64,000 bases of DNA from Prochlorococcus sp. AG-347-J21 (GCA_003281455.1 QCBX01000007.1:1-64000), one strand, 5' to 3'; shown: positions 47,831 to 56,123, counted from the stretch's first letter. A program made the numbers and translations. The notes: generated by a model from the letters alone, not told the origin.

Positions 47831-47913
47831 ACCTAAATACTTTTTTATTAATTGATGGGAGTTTGATGCTTATTGGTCTACCTTTTTTGATGATTCTTAA
47901 AGGCAAAAATTGA
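47827..47913 (+). CDS. Tiny membrane peptide, 28 aa, coupled to the preceding gene
   Basis: The ATG overlaps the preceding stop codon (ATGA). The 28 residues, MNLNTFLLIDGSLMLIGLPF onward to a lysine-rich end, form one hydrophobic helix. The overlap suggests translational coupling. It is short, so it could be fortuitous. Confidence 0.4.
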   Translation: MNLNTFLLIDGSLMLIGLPFLMILKGKN

Positions 47914-47943
47914 TCAAAAATTTTTTACATTTTACCCATATTT

Positions 47944-47974
47944 AAATTAAATCGTTGATCCTTTATCCGTATAC
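47944..47974 (+). promoter_or_regulatory. Promoter-like element, copy 1 (shared with 51036)
   Basis: AAATTAAATCGTTGA (47944-47958) followed 10 bases later by GTATAC (47969-47974, part of a TATACT -10-like box). The same 15 bases plus GTATAC recur at 51036-51065 before another small plus-strand gene. It probably drives the gene at 48057. Confidence 0.45.
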
Positions 47975-48056
47975 TGGAGTACCTCAAACCGTACATATTT
48001 ATTAGTCGAATGGCCTCTCTAACTAGTTAGAACATAGATGTAGTCGTCATGAGCAA

Positions 48057-48194
48057 ATGTCTACCAAATCCACACTAAAAGAAGATTATAAATCTGAGAC
48101 TGAAGAAAGATCAGAAGAAGAACTTCTTGAAGAAGAAATCAGGAATCAGCAAACATTGGATAGCTTTGTTAAATCTGATAAAAACTGGAGCTGA
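48057..48194 (+). CDS. Small acidic protein, 45 aa
   Basis: ATG to TGA frame, MSTKSTLKEDYKSETEERSE then EEELLEEEIRN..., rich in Glu and Ser and with no hydrophobic segment, ending SDKNWS. Probably a soluble helical or disordered protein. Function unknown. It precedes the 61-residue gene by 28 bases. Confidence 0.5.
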   Translation: MSTKSTLKEDYKSETEERSEEELLEEEIRNQQTLDSFVKSDKNWS

Positions 48195-48222
48195 TTAAAT
48201 TTTATTTATTTAGTAGAAAGTT

Positions 48223-48408
48223 ATGTACTTGAAAAGATCACCATTCTCAATTCTGGACAAAGAAAAAAGAGAAATGGACTATATCAAAGGAGTTTACAAG
48301 AGAAAAATTCAAGCTGAAATTGAATCTTATAAAGATCCCGAAGACGAAGATAAGAGAGATACAATCCAAGCTCAAGATGTATTGATGCTTGATAGGATCT
48401 CAATCTAG
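48223..48408 (+). CDS. Hypothetical protein, 61 aa
   Basis: ATG-started charged protein MYLKRSPFSILDKEKREMDY... with an acidic patch (YKDPEDEDKRDT). No motif recognised. Its stop overlaps the stop of a decayed minus-strand gene by two bases. Confidence 0.6.
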   Translation: MYLKRSPFSILDKEKREMDYIKGVYKRKIQAEIESYKDPEDEDKRDTIQAQDVLMLDRISI

Positions 48409-48654
48409 TGATTTTTTTTCTTCTTATCTTTCTTTTTCTTCTTGACCTTTTCATAAACCTCATCAGCCTTCTGTTCGATACTTTCCAGCTTATTTAGGAT
48501 TTCTTTATAGCTTCTGCTTTTCCTTCTTTAACTACAGTTTCTTTTGTCTCTTCAGTTTTAATTCCAAACTTACCTTTAATAAAATTGGCTATAAAATAAG
48601 AACAGGTACATGAGCTAAACCGCCTATTACTATTCTTGTTTCTGAATAAGCCAT
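48405..48654 (-). pseudogene. Decayed small gene with two single-base deletions
   Basis: Minus-strand ATG at 48652-48654 opens MAYSETRIVIGGLAHVPV and then hits a stop. The protein resumes in the next frame as YFIANFIKGKFGIKTEE... and again in the third as YKEILNKLESIEQKADEVYE plus a lysine-rich tail. Each break fits loss of one T (near 48598 and near 48510). 250 bases plus two is exactly 84 codons, giving an 83-residue protein with one membrane helix and a coiled coil. The family is unknown; sequence error is the alternative. Confidence 0.7.
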
Positions 48655-48795
48655 TTAGTAGTTAAAAGTTCTGAAATATTTAAGCATAAATTTAATTTTT
48701 AAATTCGTTTTATTAAGCCAATAAATATTAGTAATCATTTCTTGATTCGTAGATCAAAAATCTTGCTATTAATTAAGTAGAGACTTTTTTATTAA

Positions 48796-48885
48796 ATGCC
48801 ATTAGACGTATTTCTAATGAACATGTGTGTTGTAGTTATAGCATTGCTTATTAGAAGAGAAATCAAACTTAAGAAGGCGAGATAA
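48796..48885 (+). CDS. Tiny membrane protein, 29 aa
   Basis: ATG to TAA frame MPLDVFLMNMCVVVIALLIR with a basic tail (REIKLKKAR). The same frame continues after the TAA without a start codon to 49008 and encodes a second hydrophobic stretch (ITILLMLLLCLWFPLALRFL). This may be a two-helix protein cut by a stop. The rest of the 48655-49130 interval holds only a hairpin near 49,080. Confidence 0.4.
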   Translation: MPLDVFLMNMCVVVIALLIRREIKLKKAR

Positions 48886-49075
48886 ATTATTAAAACACAA
48901 ATTTTAAAAGAGCATTACATTCCAAATATCCATGCTATTACTATTTTACTAATGCTTCTTCTATGTCTATGGTTCCCTCTAGCACTTAGATTCTTATTAA
49001 TAATTTAGTCGAACTTATTAGTTAATACTCTTACCTTTAAACTATGGTATAACCTAATTTTGTTTTAAAAATCTT

Positions 49076-49097
49076 ATGCGGAACTCCAGTTTCGCAT
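49076..49097 (-). terminator. Hairpin downstream of the DUF3764 gene
   Basis: ATGCGGAACT pairs with AGTTTCGCAT, ten pairs with one G-T, across a very short loop. On the minus strand it is followed by AAGATTTTT, and it lies 34 bases after the DUF3764 stop. Confidence 0.55.
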
Positions 49098-49130
49098 TAT
49101 TTGCATAGGTTTAAATAGTTAGTGTTTCGG

Positions 49131-49415
49131 CTACTCAGAAACCCAACTTGTAATTTTCGTTGTGCTATAAATATGCCCTCCAGATTCTATATTCTTGATG
49201 GTTTCTGGATCTGAAAAAACATGCTTAGCCACACCTTCTTCAGCTTGATGAATAACAATCACTTCATTTGGATCAATTAAACTTTTGCCACGATATAAAG
49301 GAGTAAGGCCTACCGTTTTATGAAATGCATCTATCTCTGGACTATCAAACATTTTTACCCACTCCTCAAATGTATTTGAAAGTTTAAATGTGAAAACAGT
49401 AGTTTCAAGAGACAT
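49131..49415 (-). CDS. DUF3764 family protein
   Basis: 94 residues beginning MSLETTVFTFKLSNTFEEWV, with GLTPLYRGKSLIDPNEVIVI and a beta-rich end. The pattern fits DUF3764, a small alpha-beta barrel family (dimeric, ABM-like) known from marine picocyanobacteria. Function unknown. Confidence 0.7.
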   Translation of the reverse strand: MSLETTVFTFKLSNTFEEWVKMFDSPEIDAFHKTVGLTPLYRGKSLIDPNEVIVIHQAEEGVAKHVFSDPETIKNIESGGHIYSTTKITSWVSE

Positions 49416-49555
49416 TAATTTATAGATAATTCTCCTATCTTTTTAGCAACTAATCTTGATAAACAAGTTAAAAATATGGATTATCTAAAAATTAAGAAAG
49501 TCAATTTGGTATCACATGTACCGTTTATATGTTTTTTGAAAGCTACTAATTGGGT

Positions 49556-49738
49556 ATGAGTTATTTTGCTGAACCAAACCATATTGAATATGATGCATGG
49601 TTCGATGAAAACATTGACCCAGTGGATCTTGTGAATTACTCAGATGAAAAGGAGTTCAGTGATTCGGTCCACTTTAAATTCCATAAGATGTCCACTAAAA
49701 ATTTAACGATTGGTTCTTCTGATAATTTTCACTGGTAA
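49556..49738 (+). CDS. Hypothetical protein, 60 aa
   Basis: ATG at 49556 gives MSYFAEPNHIEYDAWFDENI..., acidic in the first half, ending SSDNFHW. A TTG two codons upstream is possible. No recognised domain. It converges on the 125-residue gene. Confidence 0.55.
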   Translation: MSYFAEPNHIEYDAWFDENIDPVDLVNYSDEKEFSDSVHFKFHKMSTKNLTIGSSDNFHW

Positions 49739-49774
49739 GCAAAAGATTTTTCACTCCATAGTTATTTATGAATC

Positions 49775-50152
49775 TTACGCAGAGTATGTTCCATCACTTT
49801 CTCTTCTTGCCTTAGCTAATATAATTTCATCCACAACTTTTTCAATCATATAAGCACTTTTTTTACCAAAGCATTTTTCTTTTCTAATGCTCTCAAAATC
49901 ATTTGGGATTAAATCATTATGTTCACAACAATCGCATTTAATATCAATTTTCATACCTCTGAAAACCTTTAAAGCCCTTGAGAAAATCCATTGCTGAACT
50001 GAAATACTTTCCCAACTATCAAAATTAGACCATTCATCAAAATCCCTATTAAGGACGCCTTTTAATCCATCAGCCTGATTTACATATACTAAGTGTGAAT
50101 CTTTTCTTGGTTCATCATTTATACCAATTGTTTTGACAGAATTTTGATTCAT
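49775..50152 (-). CDS. Hypothetical protein, 125 aa
   Basis: Soluble protein starting MNQNSVKTIGINDEPRKDSH. It contains a cysteine group CDCCEHND (residues about 73-80) and a further cysteine in RKEKCFGKK, which could bind metal. No family recognised. It stands alone, 70 bases from the cupin gene on the same strand. Confidence 0.65.
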   Translation of the reverse strand: MNQNSVKTIGINDEPRKDSHLVYVNQADGLKGVLNRDFDEWSNFDSWESISVQQWIFSRALKVFRGMKIDIKCDCCEHNDLIPNDFESIRKEKCFGKKSAYMIEKVVDEIILAKARRESDGTYSA

Positions 50153-50222
50153 CCCAAATACATTGATTAAGTAGCCCTATAAATCTAAAGGATAATTTCA
50201 AAAATATAAACAAAAAAATATC

Positions 50223-50690
50223 TCAAATAAGATCATTAATTGCTTTATCCAATCTAGAAGTATGATTTGAATTTCTGAGTAATTCAAAATCCTTAAAATC
50301 AAAGCCCGGGCCAACACAACAACTCACTAAAGTAAATTCGCCTGTACTTTTTGCGGCTTGCCAATATCCAGATGGGATCATTTCTACTGGATTATTGGAA
50401 TCTAAAATTATATTTCTTATTAACTTATTTTCATTATCTAGGCACCATAAATGCAGAGGATCGCCCCTTAAATAAATCCAAATTTCATCAGCATTTTTTA
50501 CTCTGTGCCATGCACTTTTTGCATTTTTCTCCAAAAGATAATAAATTCCCGTAATAAAGTTTCTACTTTGGCCATCTTCCCTTATTAGAGAATTCTCACT
50601 CCTTACTATCTCTCTAAACCATCCACCCTCAGGATGAGGAGATAAATTGAATTGTTTAATTATTTCTATGTTTTTTTTATTAGGATTCAC
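50223..50690 (-). CDS. Cupin-fold DUF985 protein
   Basis: 155 residues with the DUF985 pattern: LSPHPEGGWFREIVRS, ITGIYYLL, SAWHRVKNADEIWIYLRGDPL, and GPGFDFKDFELL. A RmlC-like jelly roll is expected, with the His and Glu of the first motif as possible metal ligands. The reaction is unknown. Confidence 0.88.
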   Translation of the reverse strand: MNPNKKNIEIIKQFNLSPHPEGGWFREIVRSENSLIREDGQSRNFITGIYYLLEKNAKSAWHRVKNADEIWIYLRGDPLHLWCLDNENKLIRNIILDSNNPVEMIPSGYWQAAKSTGEFTLVSCCVGPGFDFKDFELLRNSNHTSRLDKAINDLI

Positions 50691-50772
50691 ATCACAAACA
50701 TATCTTTTAAATTTCTCTTATATTTAAAAACTAACTGAAAATAAATCAAAATAAACTATATTTTCTAGAAAA

Positions 50773-50916
50773 TTAAGCACAAATAACTGACAAATCTACA
50801 AAATTTTTATTTTCATCTGCCAGTTCAGTAATGATTCTATTGAGCCATTCAGAGGTCGTTTCACAATAGCCTACATTTAAAATAGTTTTTTGCTTTGCTG
50901 TTTCTTCTTTATCCAT
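50773..50916 (-). CDS. Small hypothetical protein, 47 aa
   Basis: ATG to TAA frame, MDKEETAKQKTILNVGYCET..., with WLNRIITELADENK probably helical. No motif recognised. It accounts for most of the 50691-51098 interval, which otherwise holds only the promoter-like element at 51036. Confidence 0.5.
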   Translation of the reverse strand: MDKEETAKQKTILNVGYCETTSEWLNRIITELADENKNFVDLSVICA

Positions 50917-51035
50917 AGTTAAAGTATTTTTATATAAATTAGTCTTTAATTAAATCTATGTGAATAAGTCTTAATTACTATCTATTTTAAAAAGTTGTAT
51001 TTAATACATATTTAAGAACTACTAGTAAACAAATA

Positions 51036-51065
51036 AAATTAAATCGTTGACAAGAAAATGTATAC
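51036..51065 (+). promoter_or_regulatory. Promoter-like element, copy 2 (shared with 47944)
   Basis: AAATTAAATCGTTGA (51036-51050) followed 9 bases later by GTATAC (51060-51065, part of TATACA). It lies 34 bases before the ATG of the 61-residue gene at 51099. Confidence 0.45.
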
Positions 51066-51098
51066 AAGTAAGAGTAGAAAAAATTTATTATTTAACCT

Positions 51099-51284
51099 AT
51101 GAATAACATCAAGATTGAAGAATTGATGAAAGTAAGGTTCGATGGTATTGCTAATAGAATTGGGCAATTAAGCAAAAGGGAAAGTGAGTCTTTATTACTT
51201 GAGCATCTTGAGTGGCTGGAGGGAGGATGGGAGACTGAAGAAATCTTATTTTTAAAAAAGCCTTACAGAAAATGGTGGTTCTAA
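51099..51284 (+). CDS. Hypothetical protein, 61 aa
   Basis: ATG-started MNNIKIEELMKVRFDGIANR... with helix-forming LSKRESESLLLEHLEWLEGG and a basic aromatic end (KKPYRKWWF). No family recognised. It has its own upstream promoter-like element. Confidence 0.6.
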   Translation: MNNIKIEELMKVRFDGIANRIGQLSKRESESLLLEHLEWLEGGWETEEILFLKKPYRKWWF

Positions 51285-51302
51285 CTCCACTTCTATAAAT
51301 AA

Positions 51303-52082
51303 TTAATGATGGCCTAAGGGACCAGGGCCAGATCCTATTTTATAAGAATTATCTAAAGATTTCTCAACAAATAATTTGGCTTTTTGTATGGAATCAAATA
51401 GATCAAAACCTAAAGCCTTGTAACCACAAATAGCAGCACTCAAAGTACAGCCGCTACCATGGGTATTTTTTGTATTTATAAAATTATTAAATAGCCACTC
51501 TTTTCTACCATTTAAGTCAAGGAAAAAATCCTTACCTTTCATATCTTTTAAACCGCCACCTTTTATAAGTACCGCTTTAGCTCCAAGACCAATAATTTTT
51601 CTTGCTGAATTTTCGATATCTTCTTTACCCCTTATTTCTAAACCAGAAAGTAGATTCGCTTCATAAATATTTGGAGTTACCAAATCAGCAATTGGTAATA
51701 AGAGTTTTTTATAAGCATTAATAGCAGAATCTTCCAGTAATTTAGAACCAGTTCTTGTGACCATTACTGGGTCAATAATTTTGGTTATTTTGTATGTATT
51801 TAATTTTGAAGCAGTATCATTAATTATCCTTTCATTTAATAACATGCCAGTTTTTAAGGCATCAATACCAAAATCAGCAAATAAAGTATCTAATTGATCT
51901 AATAAAGTATTCTTCTCTACTGGCTGAACGCATGTAACCTCTATACTATTTTGTGCGGTAATACATGTAATAACAGAACATCCATGTACTTTAAGGGCCA
52001 TGAAAGTTCTCAAGTCAGCCTGAATGCCTGCTCCACCCCCGGAGTCACTACCGCCTATTGAAAGTGCAATTTTAGAATACAT
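51303..52082 (-). CDS. thiD: Hydroxymethylpyrimidine/phosphomethylpyrimidine kinase
   Basis: Phosphorylates HMP and HMP-P for thiamine synthesis and salvage. Ribokinase fold with IGGSDSGGGAGIQADLRTFMAL, DPVMVTRTGSKLL, TPNIYEANLLSG, LIKGGG and the catalytic NTHGSGCTLSAAI. The 259-residue length is normal. Downstream of tenA by 50 bases on the same strand. Confidence 0.96.
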   Translation of the reverse strand: MYSKIALSIGGSDSGGGAGIQADLRTFMALKVHGCSVITCITAQNSIEVTCVQPVEKNTLLDQLDTLFADFGIDALKTGMLLNERIINDTASKLNTYKITKIIDPVMVTRTGSKLLEDSAINAYKKLLLPIADLVTPNIYEANLLSGLEIRGKEDIENSARKIIGLGAKAVLIKGGGLKDMKGKDFFLDLNGRKEWLFNNFINTKNTHGSGCTLSAAICGYKALGFDLFDSIQKAKLFVEKSLDNSYKIGSGPGPLGHH

Positions 52083-52132
52083 AATTTATTAACTCGTTTT
52101 TAAAAAGTACTATAAATAAATTTTAATTTAAA

Positions 52133-52756
52133 TCAGAAATCTGAATATGCATTAAAAAAATCTAACTCCAATTCCATAGCTCTCCTGTATAAATATTTGG
52201 CCTGATTAATATCATATGTTTCTTTATTAGTCTCAATAAGATTTTCAAGTGAATCTGCTAGCTTTTCAAAGCTCTCATCAGAATAAGTAATTATCCATTC
52301 TTTATATTTAATGTCAAAATCCTCCTTATACAAACTTTTTCCTATCCAAGAATAAAGTCGCATACATGGAGTCATTGCAAACATTATTTCAACGGAGCTA
52401 AGTCTTTTGGAAGTATCATCAAGAAAATCTGTATAATTTTTAGTGGCTTTTTTTATATAGTTGTTAGACAAATCAATATCCCATTCTTTTGCATACGTTT
52501 CATGGAGTATTAACTCCTCTGAAACACCCATTAACAGTTCACTTAACTTCCTTATTGAATACTTATCTTTTGATTTGGAAACGGCAAGACCATAAGCCTT
52601 AGCGAAAGTCTCTAAAAAGAAATAATCTTGAGCTAAATATTCTTGAAATATATTTTTAGGGAGACTTCCATTCTTTAAACCTTGAACAAATTTTGTATTT
52701 AAACTAAGTAAAGCAATCTCATAATTATCCTCCCAAAGTATTTTTGTTATTTTCAT
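52133..52756 (-). CDS. tenA: TenA family aminopyrimidine aminohydrolase/thiaminase II
   Basis: 207-residue helical protein. TenA residues are visible: Asp44 in LAQDYFFLETF, the catalytic cysteine Cys131 in AMTPCMRLYSWIG, and the C-terminal acidic ELELDFF. Cysteine-type TenA regenerates HMP from degraded thiamine (aminopyrimidine). Next to thiD, it suggests salvage of pyrimidine moieties from seawater. Confidence 0.92.
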   Translation of the reverse strand: MKITKILWEDNYEIALLSLNTKFVQGLKNGSLPKNIFQEYLAQDYFFLETFAKAYGLAVSKSKDKYSIRKLSELLMGVSEELILHETYAKEWDIDLSNNYIKKATKNYTDFLDDTSKRLSSVEIMFAMTPCMRLYSWIGKSLYKEDFDIKYKEWIITYSDESFEKLADSLENLIETNKETYDINQAKYLYRRAMELELDFFNAYSDF

Positions 52757-52842
52757 TTTTTTGATTTTTAGTTATTCTAAAATTTTTTATATTTTTTACC
52801 TACAAACTTAATCTTAGTTTTCTAGGATTAAAACAAAAAATT

Positions 52843-54339
52843 ATGAAAGAAATAAATATCTTATGGTTTAAGAAAGATTTAAGAATTTTTGATAACGAAG
52901 CTCTCTGTGAGGCTATAAAAGATAATGATATTTTACCTATTTATATTATTGAGTTAGATATTTGGAGCCAAAATACTCATTCAGATAGACAATGGCAATT
53001 TTGCAAAGAAAGTTTAATAGATTTAAGAAATGCACTTGCTGAGATTGGACAACCATTAATTATTAGGACTGGCAATGTTATTAATATTTTTGATGAAATT
53101 AGTACAAAATTTAAAATCAAAGGTATATATAGCCATCAAGAAACCGGAGATTGGCTTACTTATACAAGAGATCAAAAAGTAAGAGAATGGGCTTTAAGCA
53201 AAAATATTATTTGGAAGGAATTTCTACAATTTTCAGTTTTTAGAGGAAATTTAGATAGGAATAATTGGTCTAAAAAGTGGCAAGAAAATTCCGAAAAAAA
53301 CTTGCTTAAAGCTCCATTAAGAATTAATTCTATTAACTTTAATATTGGAGAAATACCCTCAGACAAAATTTTTACCTTTAAAAAAGAAACTTGTCCAGGA
53401 AGAATGCAAGGTGGAAGAAAGAAAGGTTTAGAGAGAATGCAATACTTCTTTAGTAATAAATTAGATTCTTATTCAAAAGATATATCTAGCCCAGAAAAAT
53501 CATTTGATAGTTGTACAAGACTATCACCATACATTTGTTGGGGATGCATTTCATTAAAAGAAATTTTTAAAAAGGCAAATATATCAAAAAACAATGATTC
53601 AAGGATGTTAAAAAGCAGATTAACTTGGCATTGTCATTTTATTCAGAAACTTGAAAGTGAACCAGAACTAGAGTTTAGGGAATACCATCCTTTTTTTAAA
53701 AATATTAGAGAAAAAAATAATGAATTACTTTATTCATGGAGTTCAGGTAATACGGGCTTTCCTTTTGTAGATGCATGTATGCGTTCATTAAATTTCAATG
53801 GATGGATTAACTTCAGGATGAGAGCGATGTTAATGTCTTTTGCTAGCTATAATTTATGGCTACCATGGCAAGATTCAGGTTCTGAATTAGCAAATAAATT
53901 TGTAGATTATGAGCCTGGAATACATTGGAACCAATGCCAAATGCAATCTGGAACTACTTCTATAAATACCAATAGAATTTATAATCCTATTAAGCAGGGA
54001 AAAGATCATGATCCTCAAGGAAAATTTATAAAAAAATGGATACCAGAATTAAAAGATATATCACTTAATTTCATTCATGAACCATGGCTATTATCTAGAT
54101 TTAATCAAGAAGAATATAAACAAATTATTTACATAAGACCAATAATTGACATCCCAAATAGCACTAAAACTGCAAAGAAGAAAATCCAGGAAATCACTAA
54201 AAAGGATGGATATTGGGATATCTCAAAAGAAATTTATTTAAAGCATGGCTCTAGAAAAAGGCTTAGAAAAAATATAAATAATAAAAAAACTGTTTCTAAG
54301 GAAAAGGAAAAACAATACGAACTGAAATTAGATTTCTAA
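52843..54339 (+). CDS. Photolyase/cryptochrome family flavoprotein
   Basis: 498 residues. The N-terminal antenna-type domain begins LWFKKDLRIFDNEALCEAI, and RLSPYICWGCISLKEIF begins the FAD domain. That domain has LTWHCHFIQKLESEPELE, GNTGFPFVDACMRSLNFNGW, NFRMRAMLMSFASYNLWL and YEPGIHWNQCQMQSG. The FAD core is intact, but SRLTWHCHFIQKLE and the tail differ from class I CPD photolyases. CPD photolyase, cryptochrome or another subclass cannot be decided by eye. The C-terminus is lysine-rich. Confidence 0.88.
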   Translation: MKEINILWFKKDLRIFDNEALCEAIKDNDILPIYIIELDIWSQNTHSDRQWQFCKESLIDLRNALAEIGQPLIIRTGNVINIFDEISTKFKIKGIYSHQETGDWLTYTRDQKVREWALSKNIIWKEFLQFSVFRGNLDRNNWSKKWQENSEKNLLKAPLRINSINFNIGEIPSDKIFTFKKETCPGRMQGGRKKGLERMQYFFSNKLDSYSKDISSPEKSFDSCTRLSPYICWGCISLKEIFKKANISKNNDSRMLKSRLTWHCHFIQKLESEPELEFREYHPFFKNIREKNNELLYSWSSGNTGFPFVDACMRSLNFNGWINFRMRAMLMSFASYNLWLPWQDSGSELANKFVDYEPGIHWNQCQMQSGTTSINTNRIYNPIKQGKDHDPQGKFIKKWIPELKDISLNFIHEPWLLSRFNQEEYKQIIYIRPIIDIPNSTKTAKKKIQEITKKDGYWDISKEIYLKHGSRKRLRKNINNKKTVSKEKEKQYELKLDF

Positions 54340-54466
54340 GTTTTATTGTCAGAAATTTCTAGATTCCTTTTAGCGCCTAGGAAAGCTTTTTAAATTTTGA
54401 AATTAAATATATAAATCCACGATGAACTAATGCAAGCTTTAATGTATTTATTAGATTTTATTAATT

Positions 54467-54640
54467 ATGTCTGAAAGATTTGAATGGGACGATACCAATA
54501 GTTCAGGTATATGGTGGAGTACTAATGTAAGTATTAGAGACGAGTGCATTTTGCTCAAAAAAGATACTAAATGCAAAGATTCTGATATCGTCGAACTTCT
54601 TAGGAGTATTGCACAAAATATTGAAGATAATGGCCTTTAA
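54467..54640 (+). CDS. Small hypothetical protein, 57 aa
   Basis: ATG to TAA frame MSERFEWDDTNSSGIWWSTN..., with a tryptophan pair, two cysteines (DEC, TKC) and a helical end (DIVELLRSIAQNIEDNGL). It lies 127 bases after the photolyase and converges on the aminopeptidase gene. No family recognised. Confidence 0.55.
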   Translation: MSERFEWDDTNSSGIWWSTNVSIRDECILLKKDTKCKDSDIVELLRSIAQNIEDNGL

Positions 54641-54663
54641 TTTTTAAAGGAATATTCTCTCTT

Positions 54664-55614
54664 TTAGAGATTTTGAATTCCTTTTACAGCTTTTATTAGT
54701 TCGATAGTAATTCCTTTTTCACTCATTGAATGACCAGCATCATCAACAATAATTAATTCAGAATTCTTTAATTTTTTATTTAGATCCCAAGCACTTCTAA
54801 CAGGACATACTACGTCATACCTACCCTGAATTATTTGTGTTGGAATCGATTCTATTGTTTTTATATTTTTCAAAATAAAATCATCCTCTAAGAAAATATT
54901 ATTAATAAAATAATGACATTCGATCCTTGCGAAGGCATCTGAAAAAGAATTAACTTCAGATTTATCAAAATCAAATTTTTTATTTATTAAATGACTTGTT
55001 GAGAGTTCCCATTTTGTCCAAGCTGCTGCTGCTTTTGATCTAAGATTTGCATCTGATGATGTTAGATATTTATAAAAACAACTTATTAAATCATTTCTTT
55101 CTTCTTTTGGTATTACAGAAATATATTCTTCAAATTCATCGGGGAATATCTCACTTGCACCATATTGATAGAACCACAATAATTCAAACTTTCTACATAA
55201 AAATATTCCTCGCAAAGTTAAGCTGATAACTCTTGAGGGATTTTTAATCGCATATATAAGTGAAAGTGTTGAGCCCCAAGATCCACCAAACAAATGCCAA
55301 GTATCTATTTCTAAAAGGATCCTTAATTTCTCAATATCATCAACTAAATGATTGGTCGTATTTTCTTTTAATTCGGAGAAAGGAGTTGAAGAACCGCAAC
55401 CTCTTTGGTCAAATTGAATAATATCGAATTTATCTGGGTCAAAGTATCTTCTATATCTTGGTTGACTTCCTCCTCCTGGACCTCCATGAATAACAAGAAT
55501 TTTTTTGCCTTTTGGATTGCCAGATCTTTCCCAATAAATAGTATGAATATCACTTACTTGTAAAAAACCCTTTTCACGTACTTCAATTTTCGGAAACAAG
55601 ACTTGATCTTTCAT
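54664..55614 (-). CDS. pip: Proline iminopeptidase
   Basis: Alpha/beta hydrolase releasing N-terminal proline. Motifs: HGGPGGGSQPRYRRYFDP, FDQRGCGSSTP, the nucleophile elbow GGSWGSTLSL, RGIFLCR, VQGRYD-like IQGRYDVVCP and the histidine in DDAGHS. The 316-residue length is normal for the S33 family. Confidence 0.94.
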   Translation of the reverse strand: MKDQVLFPKIEVREKGFLQVSDIHTIYWERSGNPKGKKILVIHGGPGGGSQPRYRRYFDPDKFDIIQFDQRGCGSSTPFSELKENTTNHLVDDIEKLRILLEIDTWHLFGGSWGSTLSLIYAIKNPSRVISLTLRGIFLCRKFELLWFYQYGASEIFPDEFEEYISVIPKEERNDLISCFYKYLTSSDANLRSKAAAAWTKWELSTSHLINKKFDFDKSEVNSFSDAFARIECHYFINNIFLEDDFILKNIKTIESIPTQIIQGRYDVVCPVRSAWDLNKKLKNSELIIVDDAGHSMSEKGITIELIKAVKGIQNL

Positions 55615-55691
55615 TTTGAAATATTTTTAATCACTTTATTTATCCATATTATCCAAAAAGAAGTCTAGTTTAGAAGTATTTTGCTAAACAA

Positions 55692-55719
55692 AAAAAGGAC
55701 TGCTTGTAGAGTCCTTTTT
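55692..55719. terminator. Bidirectional-type hairpin with A/T tails
   Basis: AAAAAGGACT pairs with AGTCCTTTTT across an 8-base loop, which would work on either strand. No gene ends next to it on the plus strand, so it may close a minus-strand transcript from the structured region to its right or block read-through. Confidence 0.7.
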
Positions 55720-55796
55720 AATATTTGATTTCCTTCTTACAGGATATAAAATTACATATTTTAAAGTCTATTTACTCATAAACCTAGAATACGTGA

Positions 55797-56048
55797 ATTC
55801 GGGGATTTTTCTCGATAATTTAAGTCCCTATTGTCGCTAGTAATTATAAAGCGAAGTCTTATCAGACTAATTGATTGAACTTTAATTTTCGAATAATCCC
55901 ATTCTCAGGAATACGCTTCCTATATTTTGGAATTTGCTAAATTTCAGGCGGACTATCAATCATTTAGATTGCCTCCGAACTCAACATCTATAAATTACTC
56001 CTTTTTATATTCTCAGTAAATCCGTAAATATGCTGATTTACTTTTTTC
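55797..56048 (+). ncRNA. Candidate structured non-coding RNA, about 250 nt
   Basis: The gene-free interval 55615-56123 contains a TAGAAT box (55785-55790). Then follow in order the hairpins GGGGA/TCCCT (55801-55829), TCGCT/AGCGA (55834-55854), AGTCT-TATC-AGACT (55855-55868), AGGAA-TACGC-TTCCT (55907-55921) and CAATC-ATTTA-GATTG (55957-55971). A terminator-like stem AGTAAATC/GATTTACT with six T residues ends it (56015-56047). No usable reading frame is present. It does not show tmRNA, 6S, SRP or RNase P signatures that I know. Plus strand is preferred because of the T-run. Confidence 0.45.
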
Positions 56049-56123
56049 TTAATTTGTAAGAGGATTTTAATGATCCTTTGTTTTTTATAGATAAATATAA
56101 AAATTAAAGTCTATAATCATTAG

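Noticed and set aside
51047..51066. TTGACA followed by TATACA as a sigma-70 promoter
   Set aside because: The spacer is only 8 bases; the pair is better described as part of the motif shared with 47944.
55797..56048. Identity with tmRNA, 6S, SRP or RNase P RNA
   Set aside because: I found none of their conserved sequence elements in this interval; only an unnamed candidate RNA is justified.
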